Assembly (NCBI GenBank): GCA_947494405.1
Contig: CANLWQ010000124.1
Location: forward strand, 1 to 6,227
Source of the DNA: Comamonadaceae bacterium
GTDB lineage: Bacteria; Pseudomonadota; Gammaproteobacteria; Burkholderiales; Burkholderiaceae_C
Reading direction: 5' to 3'
Length of the DNA: 6,227 nucleotides
The notes beneath the pieces are model-generated. The model was not told the origin of the DNA. It searched no databases and was given only the letters and a program-made list of their open reading frames with translations. Made by a program: the position numbers and the translations under genes. Position 1 is the first letter of the stretch. Each line of letters begins with the position of its first letter. This document shows, one piece after another, positions 1 through 5,444 of this stretch.

Positions 1-98
1 ACGCGTTTCAATGGTTTGCCCTCAGTGCGCTGCTGGCATTTCTTTACCTCTGGTTTCAATGGATCAAAGCCCTGCTTTATGGCCGACAAACAAACTGA
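1..98 (+). CDS. SURF1 family cytochrome oxidase assembly protein, C-terminal fragment
   Basis: Only the last 31 codons are inside the window, read from base 3 with a TGA stop at 96-98. The fragment is a hydrophobic, Trp- and aromatic-rich segment (FQWFALSALLAFLYLWFQW) followed by a short basic tail ending GRQTN. This matches the second transmembrane helix and short tail that end SURF1 proteins. SURF1 is an inner-membrane factor that helps insert heme A and assemble subunit I of cytochrome c oxidase. The identification rests on this tail plus position: in beta-proteobacterial cox clusters SURF1 typically precedes ctaA, ctaB and sco, all of which follow here. The next gene starts inside it, at 79, a 20-base overlap that suggests translational coupling. 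Another small membrane protein of the cox cluster cannot be excluded from so little sequence. Confidence 0.7.
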   Translation, partial: AFQWFALSALLAFLYLWFQWIKALLYGRQTN

Positions 99-774
99 TT
101 CTTCCTCGCCCCAGCCCTTGGGTTTGACGGTGTACGACTTGCCCGAGCCTGGCGCGGTGGCTGAGGCCGATGCGCGGCAAACCATGGGTGGGCGCTTGCG
201 CATGTTGCTGGTTTTGCTGGTGTGTGCGGCACCAGTCATTGCTTCCTACCTTACCTTTTATGTACTTCGCCCGCAAAGTTTGCGCAGTTTTGGCGAATTG
301 GTTATGCCCCCGGTGGCCATGCCAGACATACAAGCTACAGATTTGAAAGGGCAGACTGTTCGATTGCGCAGCCTGCAAAAGCAGTGGTTGCTGGTCAGTG
401 TGTCGGGCGGTGCTTGCGACAGCGCCTGTCAGCAAAACCTGTTTTTGCAGCGTCAGTCCCGCGCGGCCTTGGGCCGAGAGCGCGACCGCACCGATTGGGT
501 CTGGCTGATCACCGACGATGCCCCCGTGGATGCGGCCTTGCTGGCCGGCTTGCAAGATGCTTTTGTCTTGCGTGTTCCCCAAGCCGAAGTTGCCAACTGG
601 CTCAGACCGCAAGCCTCTCAGGCTTTGCCAGACCATCTTTATTTGGTTGACCCCAAGGGTGACTGGATGATGCGTTTTCCTGCGCACTTGCAGGTTGATC
701 AAGCCCCACGCATGCGCAAGGATTGGGAGCGACTCTTGCGAGCTGCGGTATCTTGGGATAAAGCAGGACGCTGA
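79..774 (+). CDS. Membrane-anchored thioredoxin-like (SCO-like) protein of the cytochrome oxidase cluster
   Basis: Predicted protein of 231 aa. The ATG at 79 is preferred over one at 16, because the longer reading would run almost entirely inside the SURF1 gene; from 79 the overlap is a usual 20 bases. Residues 1-40 are polar and probably cytoplasmic. Residues about 41-63 form one transmembrane helix, and the rest is probably periplasmic. The soluble part resembles a SCO/thioredoxin fold: a beta-strand (WLLVSVSG, 103-110) runs into G-G-A-C-D-S-A-C with Cys113 and Cys117 spaced CxxxC as in SCO proteins. Near the C-terminus, residues 185-194 read DHLYLVDPKG, echoing the Asp-His...Asp-x-x-Gly stretch that carries the third copper ligand in SCO, so His186 is a candidate ligand. 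The gene lies in the cox assembly operon, 4 bases before ctaA. A role in copper delivery or thiol reduction for the oxidase is inference; similar genes are often left as hypothetical. Confidence 0.8.
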   Translation: MADKQTDSSSPQPLGLTVYDLPEPGAVAEADARQTMGGRLRMLLVLLVCAAPVIASYLTFYVLRPQSLRSFGELVMPPVAMPDIQATDLKGQTVRLRSLQKQWLLVSVSGGACDSACQQNLFLQRQSRAALGRERDRTDWVWLITDDAPVDAALLAGLQDAFVLRVPQAEVANWLRPQASQALPDHLYLVDPKGDWMMRFPAHLQVDQAPRMRKDWERLLRAAVSWDKAGR

Positions 775-778
775 CAGC

Positions 779-1909
779 ATGCAAGAAGTCTCACTTTTCA
801 ATCTCGGCCCTGTTTTCAAATTGCTGTTGCTGGCTGCTGTGGTGGCCATGGGCCCACTGACATGGGTCTGGTTGCGGCATAGACACCATGATGTGCCGCA
901 CCGCGTTCATCAACTGACCGCTCTAACGCTTTTTTTGTGTTTCGATTTGGTGCTGTTTGGCTCTTTCACGCGTTTGAGCGACTCCGGCTTGGGCTGTCCC
1001 GATTGGCCTGGCTGCTACGGACATGCTTCGCCCTTCGGTGCAGGCGAAGCCATTCAAGCCGCGCAAAGCGCCATGCCCACAGGACCGGTCACCCTCAGCA
1101 AAGCGTGGATAGAGATGATTCATCGCTATTTGGCCATGACGGTAGGTGTGCTGATTTTGACGCTGGCGGTTTTTTCATGGAAACGCGACAGAACCTTGTG
1201 GGCTTGGCCTACCCTTACTTTGGTGTGGGTCTGTGTGCAAGGCGCTTTTGGCGCTTTGACTGTCACCATGAAATTGTTTCCCGCCATTGTCAGTTTGCAT
1301 TTGTTGGGCGGCATGTTGCTGCTGATGTTGCTGTTGATGCAATTACTTCGTCAGCGCCATGCGCTGTGGGCCGAGTCGCGCTTGGCCCTGCCCACCAGTG
1401 TGCGCTGGTGGTTGATGGCCACTGTGGGCTTGCTGCTGCTGCAAGTGGTGATGGGGGCTTGGGTCAGTTCCAACTATGCGGTCATGGCTTGTGACACTTA
1501 CCCTTTGTGCCAAGGAGCTTGGTGGCCCGAGATGAACTTCGATAAAGGCTTTGAGCTGTGGCGGGCTTTGGGTGTGGATGGCCTGGGCGAGGCTTTGCCT
1601 TTCCAGGCTTTAACAGCCATTCATTTTGTTCACCGCTGGCATGCGGTTCCCGTGGCCTTGTTGCTGCTGTGGTCAGCGTTTTTGTTGAATAAACATAGCT
1701 TGGCAATCCAAGCTCGCGGACTGTGGTTATTGGTGGTGCTGCAATTTATTACGGGTGTTTCTAATGCGGTGCTGGGTTGGCCTTTGCTGGCGGCCTTGCT
1801 TCACACGGCCAGCGCGGCAGGTTTGCTGATGTTGTTAAGCTGGTCTTTGGGGATCACCGAATCTCGATCTTCTAGGCATATCGCCACGACTTTTTCAAGG
1901 CCTGATTAA
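779..1909 (+). CDS. ctaA: Heme A synthase (COX15/CtaA family)
   Basis: Predicted protein of 376 aa. It is an inner-membrane enzyme that oxidises the C8 methyl group of heme O to a formyl group, giving heme A for aa3-type cytochrome c oxidase. It is highly hydrophobic with about eight membrane segments. Diagnostic features include the stretch [21 protein letters not shown] (61-81) with Cys73 and Cys79, and E-M-I-H-R-Y with Glu112 and His115. Other heme-ligand histidines are His174 (SLHLL), His285 (FVHRWH) and His342 (LLHTA). A second cysteine pair, Cys238 and Cys244 (CDTYPLC), lies in the second half, as expected for the duplicated four-helix design. The ATG at 779 is chosen because it follows the upstream stop at 772-774 by 4 bases and gives a normal N-terminus; an in-frame ATG at 695 would overlap the previous gene by 80 bases. 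The TAA stop shares one base with the ctaB start. Confidence 0.96.
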   Translation: MQEVSLFNLGPVFKLLLLAAVVAMGPLTWVWLRHRHHDVPHRVHQLTALTLFLCFDLVLFGSFTRLSDSGLGCPDWPGCYGHASPFGAGEAIQAAQSAMPTGPVTLSKAWIEMIHRYLAMTVGVLILTLAVFSWKRDRTLWAWPTLTLVWVCVQGAFGALTVTMKLFPAIVSLHLLGGMLLLMLLLMQLLRQRHALWAESRLALPTSVRWWLMATVGLLLLQVVMGAWVSSNYAVMACDTYPLCQGAWWPEMNFDKGFELWRALGVDGLGEALPFQALTAIHFVHRWHAVPVALLLLWSAFLLNKHSLAIQARGLWLLVVLQFITGVSNAVLGWPLLAALLHTASAAGLLMLLSWSLGITESRSSRHIATTFSRPD

Positions 1910-2811
1910 TGAGAGCGCTTGCCAGTTTCATGCCCCTACGTTGGCAACAGTTCAACGCCCTCACCAAGCCACGCGTGATTCAGTTGATCGTGTTTTGTGC
2001 GCTCATCGGTATGGTGTTGGCCGTACCCGGTATACCTTCATGGCCGGATGTGCGCTTGGGCGCCATTGCGTGTTTGGGTATTTGGTTGGTCTCGGGCGCT
2101 GCTGCCGCTTTCAACTGCATTGTGGAAAAAGCCATCGATGCACGCATGAAGCGCACCTCTTGGCGACCCACGGCCAAAGGCGAGTTAAGTGACCGCGAGA
2201 CCTTGCTGTTTTCAGCTGTTTTATGTGTGTTGGGCTCAGCCATTTTGTATATCTGGGTCAACCCCCTCACCATGTGGCTGACCTTTGCCACGTTTGTGGG
2301 CTACGCCATTGTTTACACGGTTATTTTGAAACCGCTGACACCGCAAAACATTGTCATTGGCGGTGCTTCGGGCGCTATGCCACCGGTCTTGGGTTGGGCG
2401 GCCATGACGGGCGAGGTCAGTCCAGAGTCCCTGATTTTGTGCCTCATTATTTTCTTGTGGACTCCGCCACATTTTTGGGCCTTGGCCTTGTACCGGGTGG
2501 AGGACTACCGCAAGTCGGGTCTGCCCATGCTTCCCGTCACCCACGGCAACGAGTTCACCCGGTTGCAAATTTTGCTCTACACCTTTGTGTTGTTGGCCGC
2601 CTGCTTGATGCCGTTTATTTACGGCATGAGTGGCTGGTTTTACCTTGCCAGCGCACTCATTCTCAGCGTGATGTTCTGTGCCTATGCATGGGCGTTGTGG
2701 CGCAACTACTCAGATGAGTTGGCCAAGAAAACCTTTAAGTTTTCGCTCTACCACTTGAGTTTGTTGTTTGCGGCGTTTTTGATTGATCATTATTTGCCGA
2801 GGTCTGTATGA
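1909..2811 (+). CDS. ctaB: Protoheme IX farnesyltransferase (heme O synthase)
   Basis: Predicted protein of 300 aa, a usual family length (also named cyoE). It transfers a farnesyl group from farnesyl diphosphate to heme B, making heme O in the inner membrane, the substrate for CtaA encoded just upstream. It is a UbiA-superfamily polytopic protein. The first substrate-binding motif is [15 protein letters not shown] (69-83), with Glu73 where many homologues have Asp. Other family signatures are [19 protein letters not shown] (141-159), [13 protein letters not shown] (184-196) and [13 protein letters not shown] (198-210). The chosen ATG overlaps the ctaA stop in TAATG; Met8 is a possible alternative but loses the coupling. 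The 3' end overlaps the SCO gene in an ATGA junction, so translation is probably coupled through ctaA-ctaB-sco. Confidence 0.96.
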   Translation: MRALASFMPLRWQQFNALTKPRVIQLIVFCALIGMVLAVPGIPSWPDVRLGAIACLGIWLVSGAAAAFNCIVEKAIDARMKRTSWRPTAKGELSDRETLLFSAVLCVLGSAILYIWVNPLTMWLTFATFVGYAIVYTVILKPLTPQNIVIGGASGAMPPVLGWAAMTGEVSPESLILCLIIFLWTPPHFWALALYRVEDYRKSGLPMLPVTHGNEFTRLQILLYTFVLLAACLMPFIYGMSGWFYLASALILSVMFCAYAWALWRNYSDELAKKTFKFSLYHLSLLFAAFLIDHYLPRSV

Positions 2812-3380
2812 GACGTTTTCTAGGCTTGTGCTTGGTGTTGGTGCTGCTAGGGTGTTCGCCAGAGAAGCCACATTTCCAGTCCATCGATTTAACCGGCGCA
2901 GACTATGCCAAGGGCTTTTCTTTGCCCGACCCCACGGGTCAAACCCGCAGCTTGGCGGACTTCAAAGGCAAAGTGGTGATGGTGTTTTTTGGCTTTACCC
3001 AGTGCCCCGATTTTTGTCCCACCACCATGAGTGAACTGGCGCAGGTCAAGCTTAATTTAGGCGCCCAAGGCGACAAGATGCAAGCCATTTTCATAAGCTT
3101 GGACCCCGAGAGAGACACCCCTGAGTTGCTGCAAACCTATATGGGCAATTTCGACCCCACATTTGTGGCGCTGATTCCCTCTTTGGCCGAGCTACCCGCC
3201 TTGGCCAAAGACTTCAAGATTTATTACAAAAAGGTGGAGGGCGCTAAACCGGCCAACTACACCCTAGACCACTCGGCGGGTACTTATATATATGACACCG
3301 AGGGTCGTTTGCGACTGTACGCCCGCTATGGGCAGGGTGTGGCGGCTTTGACCGCCGATGTTCAACAACTGCTTAAGTAA
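2808..3380 (+). CDS. SCO1/SenC family copper chaperone lipoprotein
   Basis: Predicted protein of 190 aa. It belongs to the SCO1/SenC/PrrC family, periplasmic copper-binding thioredoxin-fold proteins that help build the CuA centre of cytochrome c oxidase subunit II. The N-terminus is a lipoprotein signal, two Arg and a hydrophobic run ending in the lipobox L-L-G-C, so Cys16 is the expected lipidated residue and the protein should be membrane-anchored. The copper site is complete: Cys66 and Cys70 in [10 protein letters not shown] (64-73) and His155 in L-D-H-S-A-G-T-Y (153-160). The family stretch S-L-D-P-E-R-D-T-P is at 97-105. The start overlaps the ctaB stop (ATGA), and G-A-G-G lies upstream of the ATG. 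Its last 8 bases overlap the convergent rpoH gene, leaving no room for an intergenic terminator. Confidence 0.95.
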   Translation: MRRFLGLCLVLVLLGCSPEKPHFQSIDLTGADYAKGFSLPDPTGQTRSLADFKGKVVMVFFGFTQCPDFCPTTMSELAQVKLNLGAQGDKMQAIFISLDPERDTPELLQTYMGNFDPTFVALIPSLAELPALAKDFKIYYKKVEGAKPANYTLDHSAGTYIYDTEGRLRLYARYGQGVAALTADVQQLLK

Positions 3381-4311
3381 ATTCCAGCAAAGCTGCTTTC
3401 ATTTTTTTCATGGCAGCCACTTCAATTTGGCGAATGCGCTCGGCGCTCACGCCGTACTCGGCCGCCAATTCATGCAGCGTCATGCCGCCCGAGCTGTCAT
3501 CGTTCACCTTTAACCAGCGCTCTTCCACAATGCGACGGCTGCGGGCATCCAGCACCTCAAGGGCTTGGGTGATGCCGTCACTCGACAACATATCGCGCTG
3601 ATGCGCCTCCATCATGGCGGTGGGTTCGTGGTGGGCGTCAGCCAAGTAAGCAATGGGGCCGAAGGCGTCTTCGCCGTCGTCGCTTGCCACGGGGTCTAGC
3701 AGCACATCTCCGCCGGCCATGCGCGCCTCCATTTCAATCACTTCTTCGCGTTTGACATTCAAGTCTTTGGCGATGATGTCAATTTGCGCGTCGTTCAGGC
3801 CATCGCGGCGTGAGGCGTCGTGGTCTTCACCCGCTTGAGCGCGAAAGCCTTGCTTCATGGAGCGCAGGTTGAAAAACAATTTGCGCTGCGACTTGGTGGT
3901 GGCGAGTTTGACCATGCGCCAGTTTTTGATGATGTATTCGTGAATTTCAGCCTTGATCCAATGCATGGCGTAGCTGACCAAGCGCACGCCTTGGTCGGGG
4001 TCAAAACGCTTGACAGCCTTCATCAAGCCCACATTGCCTTCTTGTATGAGGTCGGCGTGGGGCAGGCCGTAACCCAAATATTGGCGGGAAATGGACACCA
4101 CCAAGCGCAGGTGCGACAAAATCAGCTTTCCGGCAGCGTCGAGGTCGTTGTGGTCTTTGAGTTGGCGGGCAAACGCCTGTTCCTGCTCTAAAGTGAGCAT
4201 GGGCAAGCGGTTGGCCGCTGATATATAGGCTTCGATATTGCCAAGCGGGGGTACCAATGCCCAAGGGTTGGTACTGACTGAGGACTGGCTGGGTAAGCTT
4301 AATGAAGTCAT
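3373..4311 (-). CDS. rpoH: RNA polymerase heat-shock sigma factor RpoH (sigma-32)
   Basis: Predicted protein of 312 aa, slightly longer than the roughly 284-residue E. coli protein. It directs RNA polymerase to heat-shock promoters for chaperone and protease genes. Region 1.2/2.1 lies at about 25-80. Region 2.2 includes D-L-I-Q-E-G-N-V-G-L-M-K-A-V (87-100), and region 2.3/2.4 holds HWIKAEIHEYIIKNWRMVK (117-135). The RpoH box QRKLFFNLR at 142-150 separates it from RpoD and RpoS. Region 4.2 carries the helix-turn-helix, TLHELAAEYGVSAERIRQIE (278-297). The ATG is supported by an AGGAGA Shine-Dalgarno six bases upstream. A perfect CIRCE element lies 33 bases before the start, predicting HrcA control. 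An Asp/Glu-rich linker at 208-216 lies between regions 3 and 4. The 3' end overlaps the SCO gene tail to tail by 8 bases. Confidence 0.97.
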   Translation of the reverse strand: MTSLSLPSQSSVSTNPWALVPPLGNIEAYISAANRLPMLTLEQEQAFARQLKDHNDLDAAGKLILSHLRLVVSISRQYLGYGLPHADLIQEGNVGLMKAVKRFDPDQGVRLVSYAMHWIKAEIHEYIIKNWRMVKLATTKSQRKLFFNLRSMKQGFRAQAGEDHDASRRDGLNDAQIDIIAKDLNVKREEVIEMEARMAGGDVLLDPVASDDGEDAFGPIAYLADAHHEPTAMMEAHQRDMLSSDGITQALEVLDARSRRIVEERWLKVNDDSSGGMTLHELAAEYGVSAERIRQIEVAAMKKMKAALLEFT

Positions 4312-4317
4312 TTGTGC

Positions 4318-4323
4318 TCTCCT
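4318..4323 (-). promoter_or_regulatory. Shine-Dalgarno of rpoH
   Basis: On the minus strand the sequence is AGGAGA followed by six bases (GCACAA) and the rpoH ATG. This is a strong ribosome binding site at good spacing, and it fixes the rpoH start at 4311. Confidence 0.85.
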
Positions 4324-4341
4324 AAGGGACGCAATGGTTCT

Positions 4342-4371
4342 ATATTAGCACTCTCTTAACTTGAGTGCTAA
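4342..4371 (-). promoter_or_regulatory. Possible sigma-70-type rpoH promoter overlapping CIRCE
   Basis: On the minus strand TTAGCA (4366-4371) and TAATAT (4342-4347) are 18 bases apart. Each matches the -35 or -10 consensus at four of six positions. If used, transcription would start near 4335, giving a 5' leader of about 24 bases. HrcA bound to CIRCE would then cover the whole promoter. Both hexamers are weak and lie within or across the CIRCE arms, so the match may be incidental. A start further upstream, with CIRCE in the leader as at many groE operons, is equally possible. Confidence 0.3.
4345..4371. promoter_or_regulatory. CIRCE element (HrcA operator) upstream of rpoH
   Basis: The left arm TTAGCACTC (4345-4353), a 9-base spacer (4354-4362) and the right arm GAGTGCTAA (4363-4371) form a perfect inverted repeat. 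It matches the consensus CIRCE operator in both arms and spacer length. CIRCE is bound by HrcA, the repressor of groESL and dnaK operons in many bacteria, whose folding depends on GroEL. The site lies 33 bases from the rpoH start and 91 bases from the divergent secreted-protein gene. Control of rpoH is therefore most likely, and an effect on the divergent gene is possible. The hrcA gene itself is not in the window. Confidence 0.93.
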
Positions 4372-4379
4372 AAATATCT

Positions 4380-4391
4380 CGGGTTAACCCG
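4380..4391. repeat. Perfect 12-bp palindrome in the rpoH upstream region
   Basis: CGGGTTAACCCG reads identically on both strands. It lies 8 bases beyond the CIRCE element. Its AACCC half (4386-4390) also forms an inverted repeat with GGGTT at 4396-4400, so three related arms follow each other. It could be a second operator in the divergent regulatory region. No regulator is recognised. Confidence 0.5.
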
Positions 4392-4462
4392 CTTAGGGTT
4401 GGGGAGGTCATGGTGAGATCCTTAGTAAAGTCAACACTGACATGAGGTATGGGGAAATCGCC

Positions 4463-4777
4463 ATGAAAAAACCGCTTTGGCTCTTTATATATGTTGTCTT
4501 GTGCTCAGCCACACAAGTTCATGCTGGGCCCTATCCCCTTGGCAGCATGAGCTGTGATGACATCGGCGCTTTTGCCAGCCAAGCCATGCAGTGGCGTGAA
4601 GATGGCATTAAATACAAAGAAGCCAAAACACGGCTGGATGCGCTCAGGCCTGACGAATCGGTTGAGAAAAAGAATATGCGCACAGTCATGCAACTGGTTT
4701 TTGGAAACTACGGTGACAACTGGACGGTGGAAAGTGCCGGTTCGACCATGAAAACGGATTGTGAAAGCGGCCGCTGA
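4463..4777 (+). CDS. Small secreted protein of unknown function
   Basis: Predicted protein of 104 aa, not assigned to a family. The ATG at 4463 is preferred over one at 4442: GGGGAA lies six bases upstream, and the protein then begins with a classic signal peptide. This has Lys2-Lys3, a hydrophobic core L-W-L-F-I-Y-V-V-L, and a probable cleavage site V-H-A|G after residue 21. The mature part is about 83 residues, mostly polar and probably helical in the middle. It has two cysteines, one near each end (SMSCDD, residues 28-33, and T-D-C-E-S-G-R at the end), which could form a disulfide in the periplasm. It is divergent from rpoH, sharing a 151-base upstream region with the CIRCE element, and is convergent with the toxin gene 30 bases away. 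The function is unknown. Confidence 0.75.
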   Translation: MKKPLWLFIYVVLCSATQVHAGPYPLGSMSCDDIGAFASQAMQWREDGIKYKEAKTRLDALRPDESVEKKNMRTVMQLVFGNYGDNWTVESAGSTMKTDCESGR

Positions 4778-4807
4778 AACACGCGCAAAAGCCTCAACGC
4801 CCGATTT

Positions 4808-5170
4808 TCAAATAGGTCTGTCCTTGGGTGCGGTTTTCCCGAGATCGGCAACCAATTCGGACAGTCGCGCCATGGCTGATTGGTACACCGCACTGTCCTC
4901 TCGTTTATCAACCGCCATCACCATCACCATCAAAATATCATCTTCGACTCCGTAGACCAATCTGTACCCCTGTTTGCGAAGCTTTATTTTGTAGTGTCCC
5001 GCCAGCGCGCCATGCAAGGCCCCGCCTGGCACATGCGGGTTATCTAAACGTTTTTTAAGAAGTTTGCGCAGCGTTTCCTTGACAGACCCATCCAATGCCT
5101 GCCATTCAACCCAAGCGCTGGGAACAAACTGAAGCCGATATTTATATTTAAGTGGCTTCTCAGATGGCAT
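4808..5170 (-). CDS. RelE family toxin of a type II toxin-antitoxin system
   Basis: Predicted protein of 120 aa. RelE-family toxins are ribosome-dependent mRNA interferases. The core at residues 60-96 (Y-K-I-K-L-R-K-Q-G-Y-R-L-V-Y ... V-D-K-R-E-D-S-A-V-Y) closely resembles E. coli RelE from memory. The residues matching RelE Lys52, Lys54, Arg61, Arg81 and Tyr87 are all present as Lys61, Lys63, Arg70, Arg90 and Tyr96, so the toxin should be catalytically competent. It is longer than the 95-residue E. coli RelE, with a tail of about 15-20 residues (SELVADLGKTAPKDRPI). The start at 5170 lies inside the end of the antitoxin gene (11-base overlap), typical of coupled TA pairs; a longer reading to 5281 would run through most of that gene. 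The pairing resembles StbDE modules, so StbE-like is an alternative name. Confidence 0.92.
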   Translation of the reverse strand: MPSEKPLKYKYRLQFVPSAWVEWQALDGSVKETLRKLLKKRLDNPHVPGGALHGALAGHYKIKLRKQGYRLVYGVEDDILMVMVMAVDKREDSAVYQSAMARLSELVADLGKTAPKDRPI

Positions 5171-5411
5171 CGATATCGACTTCAATGGCGTGTGCCCGCT
5201 CGCCCATTCTTGACAACACGGTGCGGTGCAAGTCTTGGTCTGCCAACTCTTCAAGCAGCGCGTGAAACAGGGCGGGCTCAATCATGTAAAAAGCTGCCTT
5301 GTTGTGGTTAAGCACGGCCACCGGTTTGCTTTTGGCGTCGCGCAACACAGCTGCTGGATTCTTTTTGAATTCAGACATGCTGATCATGATGTCAGAATAG
5401 ATGGATTCCAT
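5160..5411 (-). CDS. Phd/YefM (StbD-like) family antitoxin
   Basis: Predicted protein of 83 aa. The N-terminal part (about 5-50) fits the Phd/YefM DNA-binding fold: I-S-M-S-E-F-K-K-N-P-A-A-V-L (10-23), then K-P-V-A-V-L-N-H-N-K-A-A-F-Y-M-I (29-44). The V-A-V-L-N-H-N-x-x-A-F-Y signature recalls StbD-type antitoxins. The acidic C-terminal tail (E-V-D-I-D-A-I) is the likely toxin-binding end. The protein should neutralise the RelE toxin and, with it, repress its own promoter. GGAG seven bases before the ATG supports the start at 5411; Met9 and Met12 are less likely. The gene starts 33 bases after the enolase-like gene on the same strand. An inverted repeat covers its start region. Confidence 0.92.
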   Translation of the reverse strand: MESIYSDIMISMSEFKKNPAAVLRDAKSKPVAVLNHNKAAFYMIEPALFHALLEELADQDLHRTVLSRMGERAHAIEVDIDAI

Positions 5412-5418
5412 AATTTAG

Positions 5419-5422
5419 CTCC
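5419..5422 (-). promoter_or_regulatory. Shine-Dalgarno of the antitoxin gene
   Basis: GGAG on the minus strand is followed by seven bases and the ATG, which fixes the antitoxin start at 5411. Three of its four bases belong to the inverted-repeat arm. Confidence 0.7.
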
Positions 5423-5435
5423 AAATTAAGCGTTT

Positions 5436-5441
5436 ATTGTA
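5436..5441 (-). promoter_or_regulatory. Possible -10 element of a toxin-antitoxin promoter
   Basis: TACAAT on the minus strand matches five of six bases of the -10 consensus and lies in the loop between the two inverted-repeat arms. A start near 5429 would give a leader of about 18 bases carrying the ribosome binding site. No convincing -35 is seen at 16-18 bases upstream, where the sequence is AT-rich, so this is a weak call. Confidence 0.35.
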
Positions 5442-5444
5442 GAG

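Noticed and set aside
64..849. Long open frame on the minus strand opposite the SCO-like gene.
   Set aside because: It is antisense to a gene with a clear membrane segment and CxxxC motif in a collinear operon, and its translation shows no recognisable domain.
3820..4191. Open frame on the + strand opposite rpoH.
   Set aside because: It is a shadow of the strongly conserved RpoH coding sequence and has no recognisable features or start site.
4312..4371. Possible RNA thermometer in the rpoH leader: GUGCU of the CIRCE arm can pair with AGCAC next to the start codon.
   Set aside because: The pairing is only 5 bp with a long loop, leaves the AGGAGA unpaired, and exists only if transcription starts upstream of the CIRCE arm. 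Too weak to claim.
4429..4434. TTGACT on the minus strand, a good -35 hexamer candidate for rpoH.
   Set aside because: No acceptable -10 lies 16-18 bases downstream (sequence around ATGACC), so a promoter is not supported.
4766..4775. 10-bp GC-rich palindrome AGCGGCCGCT at the end of the small secreted-protein gene, considered as a terminator.
   Set aside because: It has no loop and no following T-tract, and it is within coding sequence up to the stop codon.
4915..4933. Tandem ACCATC hexamers that look like a microsatellite or a His-tag-like stretch on the + strand.
   Set aside because: They lie inside the RelE-family toxin gene on the minus strand and encode the Met-Val-Met-Val beta-strand expected at that point of the fold.
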